Translations under genes and position numbers: made by a program
The notes under the pieces: generated by a model
The model's input: only the letters and a program-made list of their open reading frames with translations
What the model was told of the DNA's origin: nothing
Database searches by the model: none
Source of the DNA: JAXLWB01 sp046328715
Lineage (GTDB): Bacteria > Chloroflexota > Anaerolineae > Caldilineales > Caldilineaceae
Assembly (NCBI GenBank): GCA_046328715.1
Contig: JAXLWB010000043.1
Coordinates: forward strand, 21,820 to 85,819
Direction: 5' to 3'
DNA: 64,000 nucleotides
Shown here: positions 1 to 8,588 of the stretch, piece after piece
How the letters are laid out: every line of letters starts with the position of its first letter
Numbering within the stretch: position 1 is the stretch's first letter

Positions 1-1
1 C

Positions 2-142
2 GTCTGGATCGACTGGGCGCCTCGTCGCTCCAAGATTCCCGCCGACGCATCCGAAGTGCCGCAATATACGATCAAGACACCGCTCGAACTGTTGGACGTG
101 ATCGAACAAATCGAAGCCAAACTTGGATCAGTACACGGATGA
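2..142 (+). CDS. 3' end of an unidentified protein (partial)
   Basis: An open frame runs in from the left edge and ends at a TGA at 140-142. The visible 46 residues end in an amphipathic helix-like stretch (LELLDVIEQIEAKLG) after a basic segment (WAPRRSK). I do not recognise the family. The last codons overlap the left arm of a long inverted repeat, so the gene's end and its probable transcription stop coincide. Being coding rests only on the open frame and sensible composition. Confidence 0.5.
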   Translation, partial: VWIDWAPRRSKIPADASEVPQYTIKTPLELLDVIEQIEAKLGSVHG

Positions 143-230
143 CACGGATTAAGCGGATTAGGGCCGATAATTCACAATTCATATGAATCCGCATTCATCC
201 GTAAAATCCGCGTCATCCGTGTACCGATCC
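125..230. repeat. long inverted repeat, probable terminator or repetitive element
   Basis: The arms 125-158 and 197-230 share GTACACGGATGAC flanked by GGATC and then by CGGATT units in inverted order, with a few mismatches. The short CGGAT motif recurs inside both arms. The left arm overlaps the stop codon of the partial gene before it, and the right arm lies just upstream of the phosphodiesterase start. It could form a long hairpin that stops transcription, or be a copy of a dispersed palindromic element. Confidence 0.6.
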
Positions 231-244
231 CACCTATCACCATT

Positions 245-979
245 ATGAATTCAAAACCCAAAATCGAAATTGTCTGTCACAAAGGTGCCAACGAATATGC
301 ACCGGAGAACACCTATGCCGCAGCGCAGCTCTGCCTGGATTGGGGCATGGACTATGTAGAAATCGATGTCAGTCTGAGCAAAGATGGCGTCTACTATCTC
401 TTTCATGGCCCCGAACTGGAGAAGAGCAGTAATGGACGTGGCAAGTTCTCCAGGTTTACTTCTAGTGAAATCGATCAACTCGACGCTGGTAGTTGGTTTG
501 ATCCCAAATTTGCTGGCGAACGCATTCCACGGCTCGAACCCTTTCTACGCTGGATCAAGGGCAAGGCGAAGCTTTTTATAGACGTGAAGGCCGGTGAACC
601 GCAGCCATTGATCGACCTGATCCGTGCACACGGCTTTGAGAACGACTGTTTCTTCTGGTGTGGCAACAACAACTGGGCGCGCAAATTTCGCCAACTTGCT
701 CCTGACCTATCTCTCAAGATCAACGTGAAAAATGTCGCTGGTGTGATTGCAGCCCAGCAAACCTATGCTGCCACCATCGTCGAAGTTGACCCCGAAAACA
801 TGAGCCAGATTTTGTTGGACGAATGCCACAAACGAAGTATCAAGGTCATGATTTATGAGAAACGCAAAGATCCGGCAGCCTTTCGCCGCGTTTTAGAATG
901 GGGTGCCGATCTGGTCAACCTTGACCACGGCGATCTTTTTGTCCAGGTGGCCAAGCAATATTACGCCGAGCATTCGTAG
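245..979 (+). CDS. glycerophosphodiester phosphodiesterase family protein
   Basis: This 244-residue protein fits the single-domain GDPD family, which hydrolyses glycerophosphodiesters to glycerol-3-phosphate and an alcohol on a TIM barrel. The N-terminal motif is HKGANEYAPENT, where most members have HRGA..PENT. It is followed by the metal-binding EIDVSLSKDG and by FHGPEL, which carries the second catalytic His, and then by IPRLEPFL. The Arg-to-Lys change in the first motif is conservative. There is no signal peptide, so a cytoplasmic enzyme is expected. It converges with the DUF1349 gene, with one base between the two stop codons. Substrate is unknown. Confidence 0.85.
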   Translation: MNSKPKIEIVCHKGANEYAPENTYAAAQLCLDWGMDYVEIDVSLSKDGVYYLFHGPELEKSSNGRGKFSRFTSSEIDQLDAGSWFDPKFAGERIPRLEPFLRWIKGKAKLFIDVKAGEPQPLIDLIRAHGFENDCFFWCGNNNWARKFRQLAPDLSLKINVKNVAGVIAAQQTYAATIVEVDPENMSQILLDECHKRSIKVMIYEKRKDPAAFRRVLEWGADLVNLDHGDLFVQVAKQYYAEHS

Positions 980-980
980 T

Positions 981-1589
981 CTATTCGCCGCTGCGTAAGT
1001 CCTTGAGTACACCAGCCACATAGCGGATCTCGGACAAGATGGCGAGACAGCCATCCCCCGTGGGTGATTGTGAAGAGAAACCAGCCTGGACGGTCGTAGC
1101 TTCGCCTAGCGAAAAATAGCGCACTAGATGCCAGAACTGGTTGTCCAGCGAATAGTGGAAGGCAGTCGCCTTGGGCGTATGGGCGATGCGTAGGTAGACC
1201 TCGTTGCCGCCAATCGCCACGGAATTACAATCATCGGAGACGCCGCGGTTGACCACCGAGACAATGGTCGGCTGACGCTGGGGGGAAAACTCAAAGCAGA
1301 GTTTCGCCCAGCGTTCTTGATCGACACGCAGTTGTAATACGCCTGCATCAAAGGTTGCCGCAAATTCAACTTTGACCTTGGCACTCAGGAGAAAGCTGGC
1401 ATCTGGTGGCGAGAAAAGCGCCACAGGCACATTGTCGATATTGACCGCACCAGCCGGATCGATGAAGAGATCGGTCAATTTGCCAGCACGAATCGATAGC
1501 TGTGTATGGCCATTGCTTGACCATTCCTCAGGTAGATTGCGCCACGACAACGGTGCAGGAATTGCTGAAAGGGTAAACTGTTGTGTCAT
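981..1589 (-). CDS. DUF1349 domain protein (concanavalin-like fold)
   Basis: The 202-residue protein covers essentially the full length of DUF1349 proteins, a jelly-roll family related to carbohydrate-binding lectin folds and often found beside glycan-use genes. Visible family features are the opening LSWRNLPEEWSSNGHTQLSIRAGKLTD, the central FDAGVLQLRVDQERWAKLCFE and the terminal FHYSLDNQFWHLVRYFSL. No catalytic residues can be assigned. It is the last gene of the minus-strand sugar cluster and is separated from the preceding membrane-protein gene by a hairpin. A role in binding or modifying sugars is inference from context. Confidence 0.75.
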   Translation of the reverse strand: MTQQFTLSAIPAPLSWRNLPEEWSSNGHTQLSIRAGKLTDLFIDPAGAVNIDNVPVALFSPPDASFLLSAKVKVEFAATFDAGVLQLRVDQERWAKLCFEFSPQRQPTIVSVVNRGVSDDCNSVAIGGNEVYLRIAHTPKATAFHYSLDNQFWHLVRYFSLGEATTVQAGFSSQSPTGDGCLAILSEIRYVAGVLKDLRSGE

Positions 1590-1623
1590 AGATGATCCTC
1601 GCCGCTAGTCGTCCGCCTACTTA

Positions 1624-1684
1624 AATTTTAGAAATAGATTGTCACCATTCTCGAAGAAGCAGACTGATTCTATTTCTAAAAATT
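1624..1684. terminator. hairpin between membrane-protein gene and DUF1349 gene
   Basis: TTTTAGAAATAGA at 1626-1638 is matched by its reverse complement at 669-bases-on, 1669-1684, with one extra base. The element is AT-rich and lies between two same-strand genes, so it may attenuate transcription into the DUF1349 gene. Confidence 0.45.
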
Positions 1685-1698
1685 AAACGGACATTCCA

Positions 1699-2235
1699 CT
1701 AGGACAAGGGTGCACCAGTGGAAATGAGATCGAAAAACCAACCGTACATGAATTGACCACCAGCCGGCCAAAGTGAAAAAAGAATGTATCCGAGCAGGGC
1801 GGCAGGAATGCTGGCAAGCTGATAGAGGGTACCTCGAAAGATTAGGGTGACCACAAGCGATCCCACGTAGGATGAGAGCAGGCCCACGCCAATCAATATA
1901 GCGACGTGCCAACCCGACTCGGTGGCCGCTGCGTGGCTGACTAGCTGGGCAGCCACGCTCGACCAGCCGAGAATTAGGCATAAACTGGTCAACAGATTGA
2001 GCAGGAAGTAAAGATTGTAACGGTCATACATATTGATGCGCAGCCAGCGTTCTACCCAGCCCAACAACGTAGCCGATAGAAAAAGCAGAATCCACAGCCC
2101 AAGGAAGCCCCACGCCAATTGCCCAACAAGGGCCAACCAGCCAAGCGGCCACAGCGCCAAGGCGATCAACCCCAAAAAGAGCAGGTTGATGCCTGCGATG
2201 ATGGAAAAATCGAGCAACTCTTCGCCTGCAGTCAA
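1699..2235 (-). CDS. multi-pass membrane protein, unknown function
   Basis: The 178-residue sequence is almost wholly hydrophobic, with about five to six membrane segments: around residues 12-30, 34-58, 75-98, 108-132 and 138-160. The only polar loop of note is WVERWLRINMYDRYN near residue 65. I do not recognise a family. It starts 11 bases after the stop of the upstream Gfo/Idh/MocA gene, so the two are very likely co-transcribed. It may help transport or sense the same substrate, but the sequence does not show this. Confidence 0.7.
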   Translation of the reverse strand: MTAGEELLDFSIIAGINLLFLGLIALALWPLGWLALVGQLAWGFLGLWILLFLSATLLGWVERWLRINMYDRYNLYFLLNLLTSLCLILGWSSVAAQLVSHAAATESGWHVAILIGVGLLSSYVGSLVVTLIFRGTLYQLASIPAALLGYILFSLWPAGGQFMYGWFFDLISTGAPLS

Positions 2236-2246
2236 TCTTTGCGCTC

Positions 2247-3575
2247 CTATTTCCCCAGACTTTCTGCACGGGCGCGATATTCGTCCATCGTAATGACCTT
2301 GCTGGCATGGCGCGATTCCTCGGCAGCAAAGGCCATCAGATGGCTCTCCAATGACTCGCGAGCGGTAGTCAAGGGGGTGATTTCACCGTTGAGGGCGCGT
2401 ATAAAGTCACGCATGATGCCGTAGTCGCCTCCGCCGTGACCGCTGACAGGCTCTTCATAAGTCACCCGCTCGGACTGACCAGTAAGATGGTCGTGTACTG
2501 TAATCTCTTCATCCAACTGGGTAAAGGTTGCCCGCAACGTTGCCTTGGTGCCGTCGATGCGCAGGGTACGCCCTTCAATGTGTGAATGCCCGTGCATGAT
2601 CAGTGTCACCGTAGCTCCGCTTTCCATCTGCATCGAAACCACCTGATTATCCACTACATCGTTGTCACAGCGGTAGACACAGCGGCCATAGGGTCCCTCC
2701 TGGATTGCCTTAAGGCGACCTGCATAGCTGACATCTTCCGTGATAGCGGTAAAAGGCCAGAAGTTTGGATAGTTTGGATCGACGTCGTAGCTCTTGCCCC
2801 GATTGGCGGCGAGCTGTTTGAATGGCTTGAAGTCGAGGTAGGTGGCTGGCGCAGAAAAAGGGCAACTCGACTCAATCGGACAGCCATCCGTGCAACGCAA
2901 GGGGATTTCCGGGCCTACACTCTCAGCCGCATAGTGCAGCAAAGAGCCGAATGAGTGCAACTGCTTGACCTTGCCATAGTTCCAATAAAGGATGTCGAGA
3001 TCGTGACAACACTTGGCCAGGATCATCGGATTAGAGGCGGCTTCGTTGCCCCAATTGCCGCGCACAAAGCTGTGTGCCATGTGCCAAAACGAGACATTCT
3101 CACGATGTTCAACGGTAATGATTTTGCCCAATCGCCCCGACGCAACGACTTCGTTGAGCTTCATCCAAAAGGGCGAATAGCGTAATACGTGGCAGATCTG
3201 CAAGATGCGCCCCGTCCGTTCCGCCGCCTGCACCAGTCGGACACAGCCTTCCAGGTTATGTGCCATTGGTTTTTCCAATAAGACATTGTAGCCAGCTTCG
3301 AGCGCAGCGACTGTCGGTTCGACATGCATCTGATCCATGGTCGTCACAATTGCCGCCTGGCCCAGTTTGCCTTTGGCGGTCAGTTCCTGCCAACTGGCAA
3401 AGCAGCGACTATCGTCAATATCGTGCTCTTCGGCGAATTTCTGGCGGCGAATCGGATTCGGCTCGGCTACGGCCACAAAACGCACCTGTTCGGGATGTTT
3501 GTGCGCATACGGTCCATAGGCCAGCGCACCTCGCTGCCCAGCACCGATCAAAACAACTTCAAGAGGTTGAGACAT
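2247..3575 (-). CDS. Gfo/Idh/MocA family oxidoreductase (long form)
   Basis: A 442-residue NAD(P)-dependent dehydrogenase of the sugar/inositol oxidoreductase superfamily. The N-terminal Rossmann fold has VVLIGAGQRG near residue 8. The signature Lys of the family is in LLEKPMA near residue 99, and the conserved His/Asp helix is CCHDLDILYW near residue 190. An insertion around residue 225 holds clustered cysteines (RCTDGCPIESSCPF), which are shared by a subgroup of these enzymes and may bind metal. It is expected to oxidise or reduce a cyclic sugar or a derivative. The start is ATG with AAAGGAAA upstream. It is separate in sequence from the two shorter paralogues at 8.6-10.6 kb. Confidence 0.88.
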   Translation of the reverse strand: MSQPLEVVLIGAGQRGALAYGPYAHKHPEQVRFVAVAEPNPIRRQKFAEEHDIDDSRCFASWQELTAKGKLGQAAIVTTMDQMHVEPTVAALEAGYNVLLEKPMAHNLEGCVRLVQAAERTGRILQICHVLRYSPFWMKLNEVVASGRLGKIITVEHRENVSFWHMAHSFVRGNWGNEAASNPMILAKCCHDLDILYWNYGKVKQLHSFGSLLHYAAESVGPEIPLRCTDGCPIESSCPFSAPATYLDFKPFKQLAANRGKSYDVDPNYPNFWPFTAITEDVSYAGRLKAIQEGPYGRCVYRCDNDVVDNQVVSMQMESGATVTLIMHGHSHIEGRTLRIDGTKATLRATFTQLDEEITVHDHLTGQSERVTYEEPVSGHGGGDYGIMRDFIRALNGEITPLTTARESLESHLMAFAAEESRHASKVITMDEYRARAESLGK

Positions 3576-3610
3576 AATTTCCTTTCATTGTTTGTAGGTT
3601 AGTAAGGGCT

Positions 3611-3661
3611 GTAAGACAGTAGAACAGTGAGACAGTGTGATTTACTGTCCTACTGGCTTAC
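3611..3661. terminator. hairpin upstream of the Gfo/Idh/MocA gene
   Basis: Arms 3611-3628 and 3644-3661 pair over 18 bases with two mismatches. Short ACAGT units recur in the arms. It lies between two minus-strand genes, after the stop of the fusion hydrolase is reached on the other side, and could act as an intercistronic terminator or RNA processing site. Confidence 0.45.
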
Positions 3662-3665
3662 CGAT

Positions 3666-6185
3666 TTACGGCCTACGCAGGTTTGGCTTGTCTAGCGCAT
3701 AGCCAAGGCCAGGGAAGACTCGCTTAGTCGATGTAATCTTGGCAGCGCTGCGTTGTTGTGCCGTCAAGACATAGAAGGGTAGTTGGTAGTCGGCTGGGTT
3801 GAGATAGGGCAATGGATCGCTGTAGCCACCCCAACCGTTGCGCCGATCATAGGGGTTGATACGGATGGCTAGGTGCAGATGTGGACCTGTAACATTGCCA
3901 CTTTGGCCCGAGCGCCCAATGGTTTGCCCTCGTTGCACTGCTTGTCCTTGGGTCACTGCAAAGTCGAGCATATGGCCATAGATCGTTTCGCCCCAACTGT
4001 GTTGCAATTTTACATAATTGCCGTAGCCTGTTGGATCGTTGGGTACCACCTCGATGGCAATGCCGTTGTCGACCGCTAACAGTTGCGTGCCGGTCGGCGT
4101 CAGAAAATCGACGCCATTATGGCCAAGCAGCGCTACGCCGTCATAACTAATCTGCGAATAAAGGGCTGTGTTCTCACCCCACATCTGCGCAATCGCAAAC
4201 TGCCCTTGGTAGGGCGTACCGAGATAAGCGCGATTGAGCTTGTCGGGAATCGACGTGGCGGGTAACTTTGCCGCAAATTGGAGCAGTGGGGAGCCTGTGG
4301 CGGTAGTTTGAGCGACCCAGCCAATCACATCGACGCCATTACTCATGATGCCGCCGACCCGCCACCAATTCAATCCGTCGGCACTTTGTGGGCCATCGTT
4401 GATATATAGACTACTCTTGATATAAAAGGCACCGAGGCTATCGTTGGCCGGTTTGTTGACATAACCAGGGCTTTGCCGCACGCGCAAGACATCGGTTGTC
4501 TGGGCAAGATCGCCTCTGGCGAGCGTTGGCAGGCCGGCTGGCGGTGCCGTGGCCTCCAGCAGACGGGAGCCATCGGCCAGCACTTCCGCCATCCAACCTG
4601 TCGTTGCACCATCGGCAGTGCGGACCAGCCACCAGATTAACTTGTCGGCGAGCACTGGGCCATTGTAGACTGTACCGCTTGTTCCAGAGGGCACATCTCG
4701 CAAAACGTCATCGGCGCTTTTGTTCAGATAACCGGGGGTACGCCGCATGCGCACGATCGTCAAGGTGCGAACGGTGCCACCAATGGTGATGCCCGTCGGC
4801 TGCGAGGGATTGGGGGCACTGGCGACTTTCTCAAGTAAGGAAGTCGATTGCGAGGTGCTCTGCGCCACCCATCCTTCAACCACTCTGTTGCCTAGAGTGC
4901 TGCGCAGATTCCACCAGAGCAATGTATCACGCGAGACGGGAGTGCTGTTCAACACCGCCAAGCGTGTGTTGGCTGCCAATTGCACGACGATGTCACTGGG
5001 CGACTTGTTTAGATACCCGGGAGTTCGTCGCATGTTGGTGATGACCCGGGTTCGCACGGTATCGCCCACTTGAAAGCTGCCCGTTCCAGGACTGCTCGCT
5101 TCAAACCAGCGATAGGGCGTTTGCAGCGCCGCCCGGACATCTTCCAGCAACGCACTCTTACCATCGATGCCCCATGGATCATAATTCGGCCAGCGGTAAA
5201 GGCAGAGGGCGCGAATCTGTTGCCGACCAGGCTGCGTGTTCCACCAGTTGATCTCAGCATAGGCCGACTGCACCCAACCGCTGTTAACATTTACCCACGG
5301 GTCAATCTGGTCCGTCTCGCTGATGTAGACAGGCAGCGACCGCATGGTGATCGGGATGGCATTCATCCAATCACGGTAGACCAGAAAGTTGTATTGCCGC
5401 TGCTGGAACGGATAATCCATCGGGACTGAGGCGGTGATCAGGTTTGGATCGGGGCCATGACTATAGACATGCAGCGCGACCCCATCGACATTGCCAGGGC
5501 CGAGCGTGTTCAGAATGTCCTGAAAGTAGACCACCCAATCGCCCAACTCGTTGCCCGGATAGCTCGTCTGATTATTCCAGGGGGCAATACCTGCGATCAA
5601 CACTTGGTCGTTGGCGTGGCCGGGGACCGCCCTGATCGCCGCTCGGCAAAGCTGGTAGCAGCGCGCATACAGGCTGGGCGTGATCACCTCGCGCCCGTCA
5701 ACAAAGGCACGCAATGAGTCTAGGGCTGAACGATTGCGTGTGGATTGGGGTTGGAGTTGCTGGCGACGATCCTCTGCCCCGCGCAATTGGCGCTTCGATA
5801 TCGGTGGTTTGGGCTGACGGGGTGCTGCTCGACCGCCATCAAAGACCGGGCGTTCCGTATGCAGATTGGGCTCGTTGCCGATGATCCAGATCTTGCAACC
5901 AGCGCTATTCGCAACGAAATTGGCACAGCGCTTGGCAAAGTTCTCATATTGACTGCTCACGGGAATCGTGCCGTCTGGTTCGTAGCCATAGTTGAGCCGC
6001 ACCATGACGCCTAAATCCTGGCTGCTCCACGGGGTGTAGTCAAATCCAGAGATGTTGCTTGGATCACTGCCAATCGACTCTGGAAATACGATCCAACCCG
6101 GTCGCCCCGCCGTGAGTAAGAGTGATTCGCCTCCCGGATCGTGGAATCCAAAGATGTACGGTGTGTCGAATAGGGGTCTTGGCAT
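3666..6185 (-). CDS. glycosidase-like / triple SH3b / M23 peptidase fusion
   Basis: An 839-residue mosaic. Residues about 1-365 resemble a TIM-barrel glycoside hydrolase. IWIIGNEPNLH near residue 105 fits an acid/base Glu, and PVYISETDQ near residue 289 fits a nucleophile Glu. Three bacterial SH3 domains follow at about 370, 467 and 556; each starts like GDTVRTR.ITNMRRTPGYLNK. The C-terminus is a LytM/M23 metallopeptidase, with HNGVDFL near 690, IYGHM, and GPHLHLAI near 767 supplying the zinc ligands. This suggests an enzyme that binds the cell wall and cuts glycan and peptide. No signal peptide or membrane segment is visible at the chosen start, which is odd for a wall enzyme. It sits between galactokinase and sugar dehydrogenase genes. 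Confidence 0.8.
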   Translation of the reverse strand: MPRPLFDTPYIFGFHDPGGESLLLTAGRPGWIVFPESIGSDPSNISGFDYTPWSSQDLGVMVRLNYGYEPDGTIPVSSQYENFAKRCANFVANSAGCKIWIIGNEPNLHTERPVFDGGRAAPRQPKPPISKRQLRGAEDRRQQLQPQSTRNRSALDSLRAFVDGREVITPSLYARCYQLCRAAIRAVPGHANDQVLIAGIAPWNNQTSYPGNELGDWVVYFQDILNTLGPGNVDGVALHVYSHGPDPNLITASVPMDYPFQQRQYNFLVYRDWMNAIPITMRSLPVYISETDQIDPWVNVNSGWVQSAYAEINWWNTQPGRQQIRALCLYRWPNYDPWGIDGKSALLEDVRAALQTPYRWFEASSPGTGSFQVGDTVRTRVITNMRRTPGYLNKSPSDIVVQLAANTRLAVLNSTPVSRDTLLWWNLRSTLGNRVVEGWVAQSTSQSTSLLEKVASAPNPSQPTGITIGGTVRTLTIVRMRRTPGYLNKSADDVLRDVPSGTSGTVYNGPVLADKLIWWLVRTADGATTGWMAEVLADGSRLLEATAPPAGLPTLARGDLAQTTDVLRVRQSPGYVNKPANDSLGAFYIKSSLYINDGPQSADGLNWWRVGGIMSNGVDVIGWVAQTTATGSPLLQFAAKLPATSIPDKLNRAYLGTPYQGQFAIAQMWGENTALYSQISYDGVALLGHNGVDFLTPTGTQLLAVDNGIAIEVVPNDPTGYGNYVKLQHSWGETIYGHMLDFAVTQGQAVQRGQTIGRSGQSGNVTGPHLHLAIRINPYDRRNGWGGYSDPLPYLNPADYQLPFYVLTAQQRSAAKITSTKRVFPGLGYALDKPNLRRP

Positions 6186-6216
6186 AGTTGATAAGTGAGA
6201 CAGTCAGACAGTGACT

Positions 6217-6263
6217 AACCCCTCCCTAACCCTCCCTTAACAGGGGAGGGTTAGGGAGGGGTT
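6217..6263. repeat. 20-bp perfect palindromic stem, C/G-rich
   Basis: AACCCCTCCCTAACCCTCCC at 6217-6236 is exactly repeated in inverted form at 6244-6263, leaving a 7-base loop. Related arms occur at 27178-27305 and 59100-59233, so this looks like one copy of a dispersed palindromic repeat. In RNA it would be a very strong hairpin between galK and the downstream fusion gene. Confidence 0.75.
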
Positions 6264-6276
6264 GGTGGGATTGCGT

Positions 6277-7620
6277 TTACCCAGTATACACAAGCCCTGC
6301 GCCGGGTCCCGCGGAACAGGGAAAGACATTGGCGAGTCGATTGGTCTGCTGCTGATAGGCGTTAATCACATGTTGGATGAAATCATTCACCGCTTCATTG
6401 TGAACCAACGCGACCACACAACCACCCCAGCCCGCCCCAGTCAATCTTGCGCCAGCCACACCTTCCACCTGGCGCGCCGCCTCGACCAGTACCTCGATCT
6501 CCGGGCAACTGATACGATAGTCATCGCGGGCCGAGCGATGGGCTTCGTTCATCAATGTACCCAGGCGCTCAATCTCATGTTTGCGCATGGCATCAAGCGC
6601 ATCGAGCACGCGGCGATTTTCGCTCCAAACATGACGGCAGCAAGCTTGGACCCGCAATGGCAGGTCATGATGGAGTCCAGGCACATCCCCAATATCCAGG
6701 TGACGACTCTTGAGTTCGTTGATCGAAAGCGCTTCGGGTAGTTGAACTTCAAGCTCCGCCCACGGCACCTCCTGCACATCACGCAAATGAGTGATGTGCG
6801 GACGGTCGCGGCGTAATAAGGCTACACCTGTACGACACGCTGCCACACGCTGGTTGAATTCCCCGCGCGTGTTTGAATGTTTGACACCGCTGTCCACGAC
6901 CAAAATGCGATAGTCATCGGGCAAGGGCAGACGATCCATTGCATACTCGCCCGAACCGTTGGGGCGACAGTCAAGAAAGAGCGCCCGGTTGCGTTCGCTG
7001 AAGAAGGCTGCCATCTGGTCCATAATGCCGCCGCGCGTGCCGACATACCACTCTGCATCCGAGCAAAGCTGCACCAATCGCAACTGCGATGGGCTTGGCT
7101 GGTTGAAGTGGGCGAGCGTCAACATGGAAACCACGGTAAACGCTGTCGAAGAACTGAGCCCTGCCCCACGTGGTACGCCCTGTTCTGGTGCACCGACGAC
7201 CACACCTTCAAATCCAACCAATGTCCGCCCCAGGTGTTCGGATAAGACATGGGCGGCCCCGCGCACGTAATTGCTCCAATCCCCCGCAGGCGCTTTGGGC
7301 ACCGGTGCCTCGGCGTTGAACTCCAACATCTCAAACTGTGACTCAACGTTCGCTAATCGAACCAGGCTGTCCTGGCGAGGGCGGGCGACAATGACAATGT
7401 CCTTATCGAGCGCAGCTGGCAAAACAAAACCGTGATTGTAGTCGGTATGTTCACCGATCAGGTTCACCCGTCCCGGAGCGCGAAAAATGTAAACCCCGTC
7501 GCTCTCACCAAATTGTTGGTTGAACTTCTGCAACGCAGCCCTATAGCGCTGCACCTGTGAGGCACTATTGCCTCCGTAAATCGTTTGTAAAATGGATTGC
7601 AAATCTGAATTCGATATCAT
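6277..7620 (-). CDS. galK: galactokinase
   Basis: A GHMP-family kinase of 447 residues that phosphorylates galactose at C1 with ATP, the entry step of the Leloir pathway. The galactokinase signature GRVNLIGEHTDYNHG is near residue 50. The ATP-binding motif is PRGAGLSSS near 150, GGIMDQ near 198 carries the catalytic Asp, and the C-terminal GHMP motif is LTGAGWGG near 400. It is longer than the roughly 380-390 residues of the E. coli type because of extra N-terminal and internal segments. It lies downstream of sugar isomerase and dehydrogenase genes. No galT or galE is visible in the window, so the pathway must be completed elsewhere, or the true substrate may be another sugar. Confidence 0.9.
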   Translation of the reverse strand: MISNSDLQSILQTIYGGNSASQVQRYRAALQKFNQQFGESDGVYIFRAPGRVNLIGEHTDYNHGFVLPAALDKDIVIVARPRQDSLVRLANVESQFEMLEFNAEAPVPKAPAGDWSNYVRGAAHVLSEHLGRTLVGFEGVVVGAPEQGVPRGAGLSSSTAFTVVSMLTLAHFNQPSPSQLRLVQLCSDAEWYVGTRGGIMDQMAAFFSERNRALFLDCRPNGSGEYAMDRLPLPDDYRILVVDSGVKHSNTRGEFNQRVAACRTGVALLRRDRPHITHLRDVQEVPWAELEVQLPEALSINELKSRHLDIGDVPGLHHDLPLRVQACCRHVWSENRRVLDALDAMRKHEIERLGTLMNEAHRSARDDYRISCPEIEVLVEAARQVEGVAGARLTGAGWGGCVVALVHNEAVNDFIQHVINAYQQQTNRLANVFPCSAGPGAGLVYTG

Positions 7621-7636
7621 AAAGAAAAATGAATAA

Positions 7637-7684
7637 GATTAGGAGATGAAGAGATCGTAATATTAATCTCTTCATCTCCTAATC
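7637..7684. terminator. 19-bp perfect hairpin upstream of galK
   Basis: GATTAGGAGATGAAGAGAT at 7637-7655 is exactly inverted at 7666-7684 with a 10-base AT-rich loop. It lies between the sugar isomerase gene and galK on the same strand, where it could reduce readthrough or stabilise the upstream message. Confidence 0.6.
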
Positions 7685-7713
7685 TCCAATCTGCTGCCAA
7701 TTTGATACTAAAC

Positions 7714-8574
7714 TTAACCTGCTGCCGCAACTTTCCAGGCGTTGCGCAACAACTCAATACTCTTGGGCATGGCGGTTTCGGCCGTCTCGCCGCCTTCCAT
7801 CTCGATCGAGACAAAGCCAGCAAATCCAGCGTTGAGCAAGGTGCGGAAGATGCGGGTGTAGTCCAAATCGAGCGTGTACCAACTGCCGCCACCGGGATAG
7901 GTTTTGGCGTGCGCCAGCCAGACATGAGGGGCAATCGTCTCGATCGCTGCATACATATCCGGTTCGAAGAGGAAGTTGCCCATATCTAAAATTGCGCGTA
8001 GCCAAAGTGAGTTGACACTCTCGATGATGCGTACCATGCCGGCTGCCGTTGTGGTCAGTCCCCAATGATTCTCTAGCAGCAGCAGCACGCCACGTTTCTC
8101 GGCATGTGCCACGCAATCAGCAAAGGCATCAATTGCCCACTTGAAACCATCATCTTGAGTAAATCCAGGCCAAGGATCGACCCAACCTTTGGCCTGGATC
8201 AAATCATCAAAGCTGCCACCTTTACGCCAACCGCCAGAGTTGACTCGAATCGAAGCAATCCCCATTTCGTGCGCGAGATCAATGCAGTGCAGCGTATGAT
8301 CAATCTGCTTCTGCCGTTCGGTTGGATCATCCAGCACAAAATCCTGGTGGATGCTCAGATTGTAGACCGCCAATCCCAGGTGAAAGGCATGGCGCTTTAA
8401 CCGCTGCAAATAGCTGTTCTCTTCGCTTTCCATCTGCTGGTGCAGAATCTCAACACCGTGCAGTCCTAACTTGGCTGCCTCATCCATCACCAACTCGATT
8501 GGCACTTTCTGTGGAGTGAAGTGCCAATACGAATAGGTAGAGGTGCCGAGTCGCAGCATGGGTGGTTGCATCAT
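7714..8574 (-). CDS. sugar phosphate isomerase/epimerase (xylose-isomerase-like TIM barrel)
   Basis: A 286-residue protein of the AP-endonuclease-2/xylose-isomerase-like TIM-barrel family. It opens with LRLGTSTYSYW. Likely metal ligands are in LHGVEILHQQ, LLLENHWGL (Glu, near residue 157), AILDMGNFLF, VWLAHAKTYPG and VSIEMEGGE (C-terminal Glu). Such enzymes isomerise or epimerise free or oxidised sugars. I chose the ATG at 8574, which has AAAGGAG just upstream; an in-frame TTG at 8592 would overlap the preceding gene. It lies directly after the two short Gfo/Idh/MocA genes, a combination typical of inositol, keto-sugar or oxidised-sugar pathways. Confidence 0.82.
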   Translation of the reverse strand: MMQPPMLRLGTSTYSYWHFTPQKVPIELVMDEAAKLGLHGVEILHQQMESEENSYLQRLKRHAFHLGLAVYNLSIHQDFVLDDPTERQKQIDHTLHCIDLAHEMGIASIRVNSGGWRKGGSFDDLIQAKGWVDPWPGFTQDDGFKWAIDAFADCVAHAEKRGVLLLLENHWGLTTTAAGMVRIIESVNSLWLRAILDMGNFLFEPDMYAAIETIAPHVWLAHAKTYPGGGSWYTLDLDYTRIFRTLLNAGFAGFVSIEMEGGETAETAMPKSIELLRNAWKVAAAG

Positions 8575-8588
8575 AAGCTCCTTTGAAA

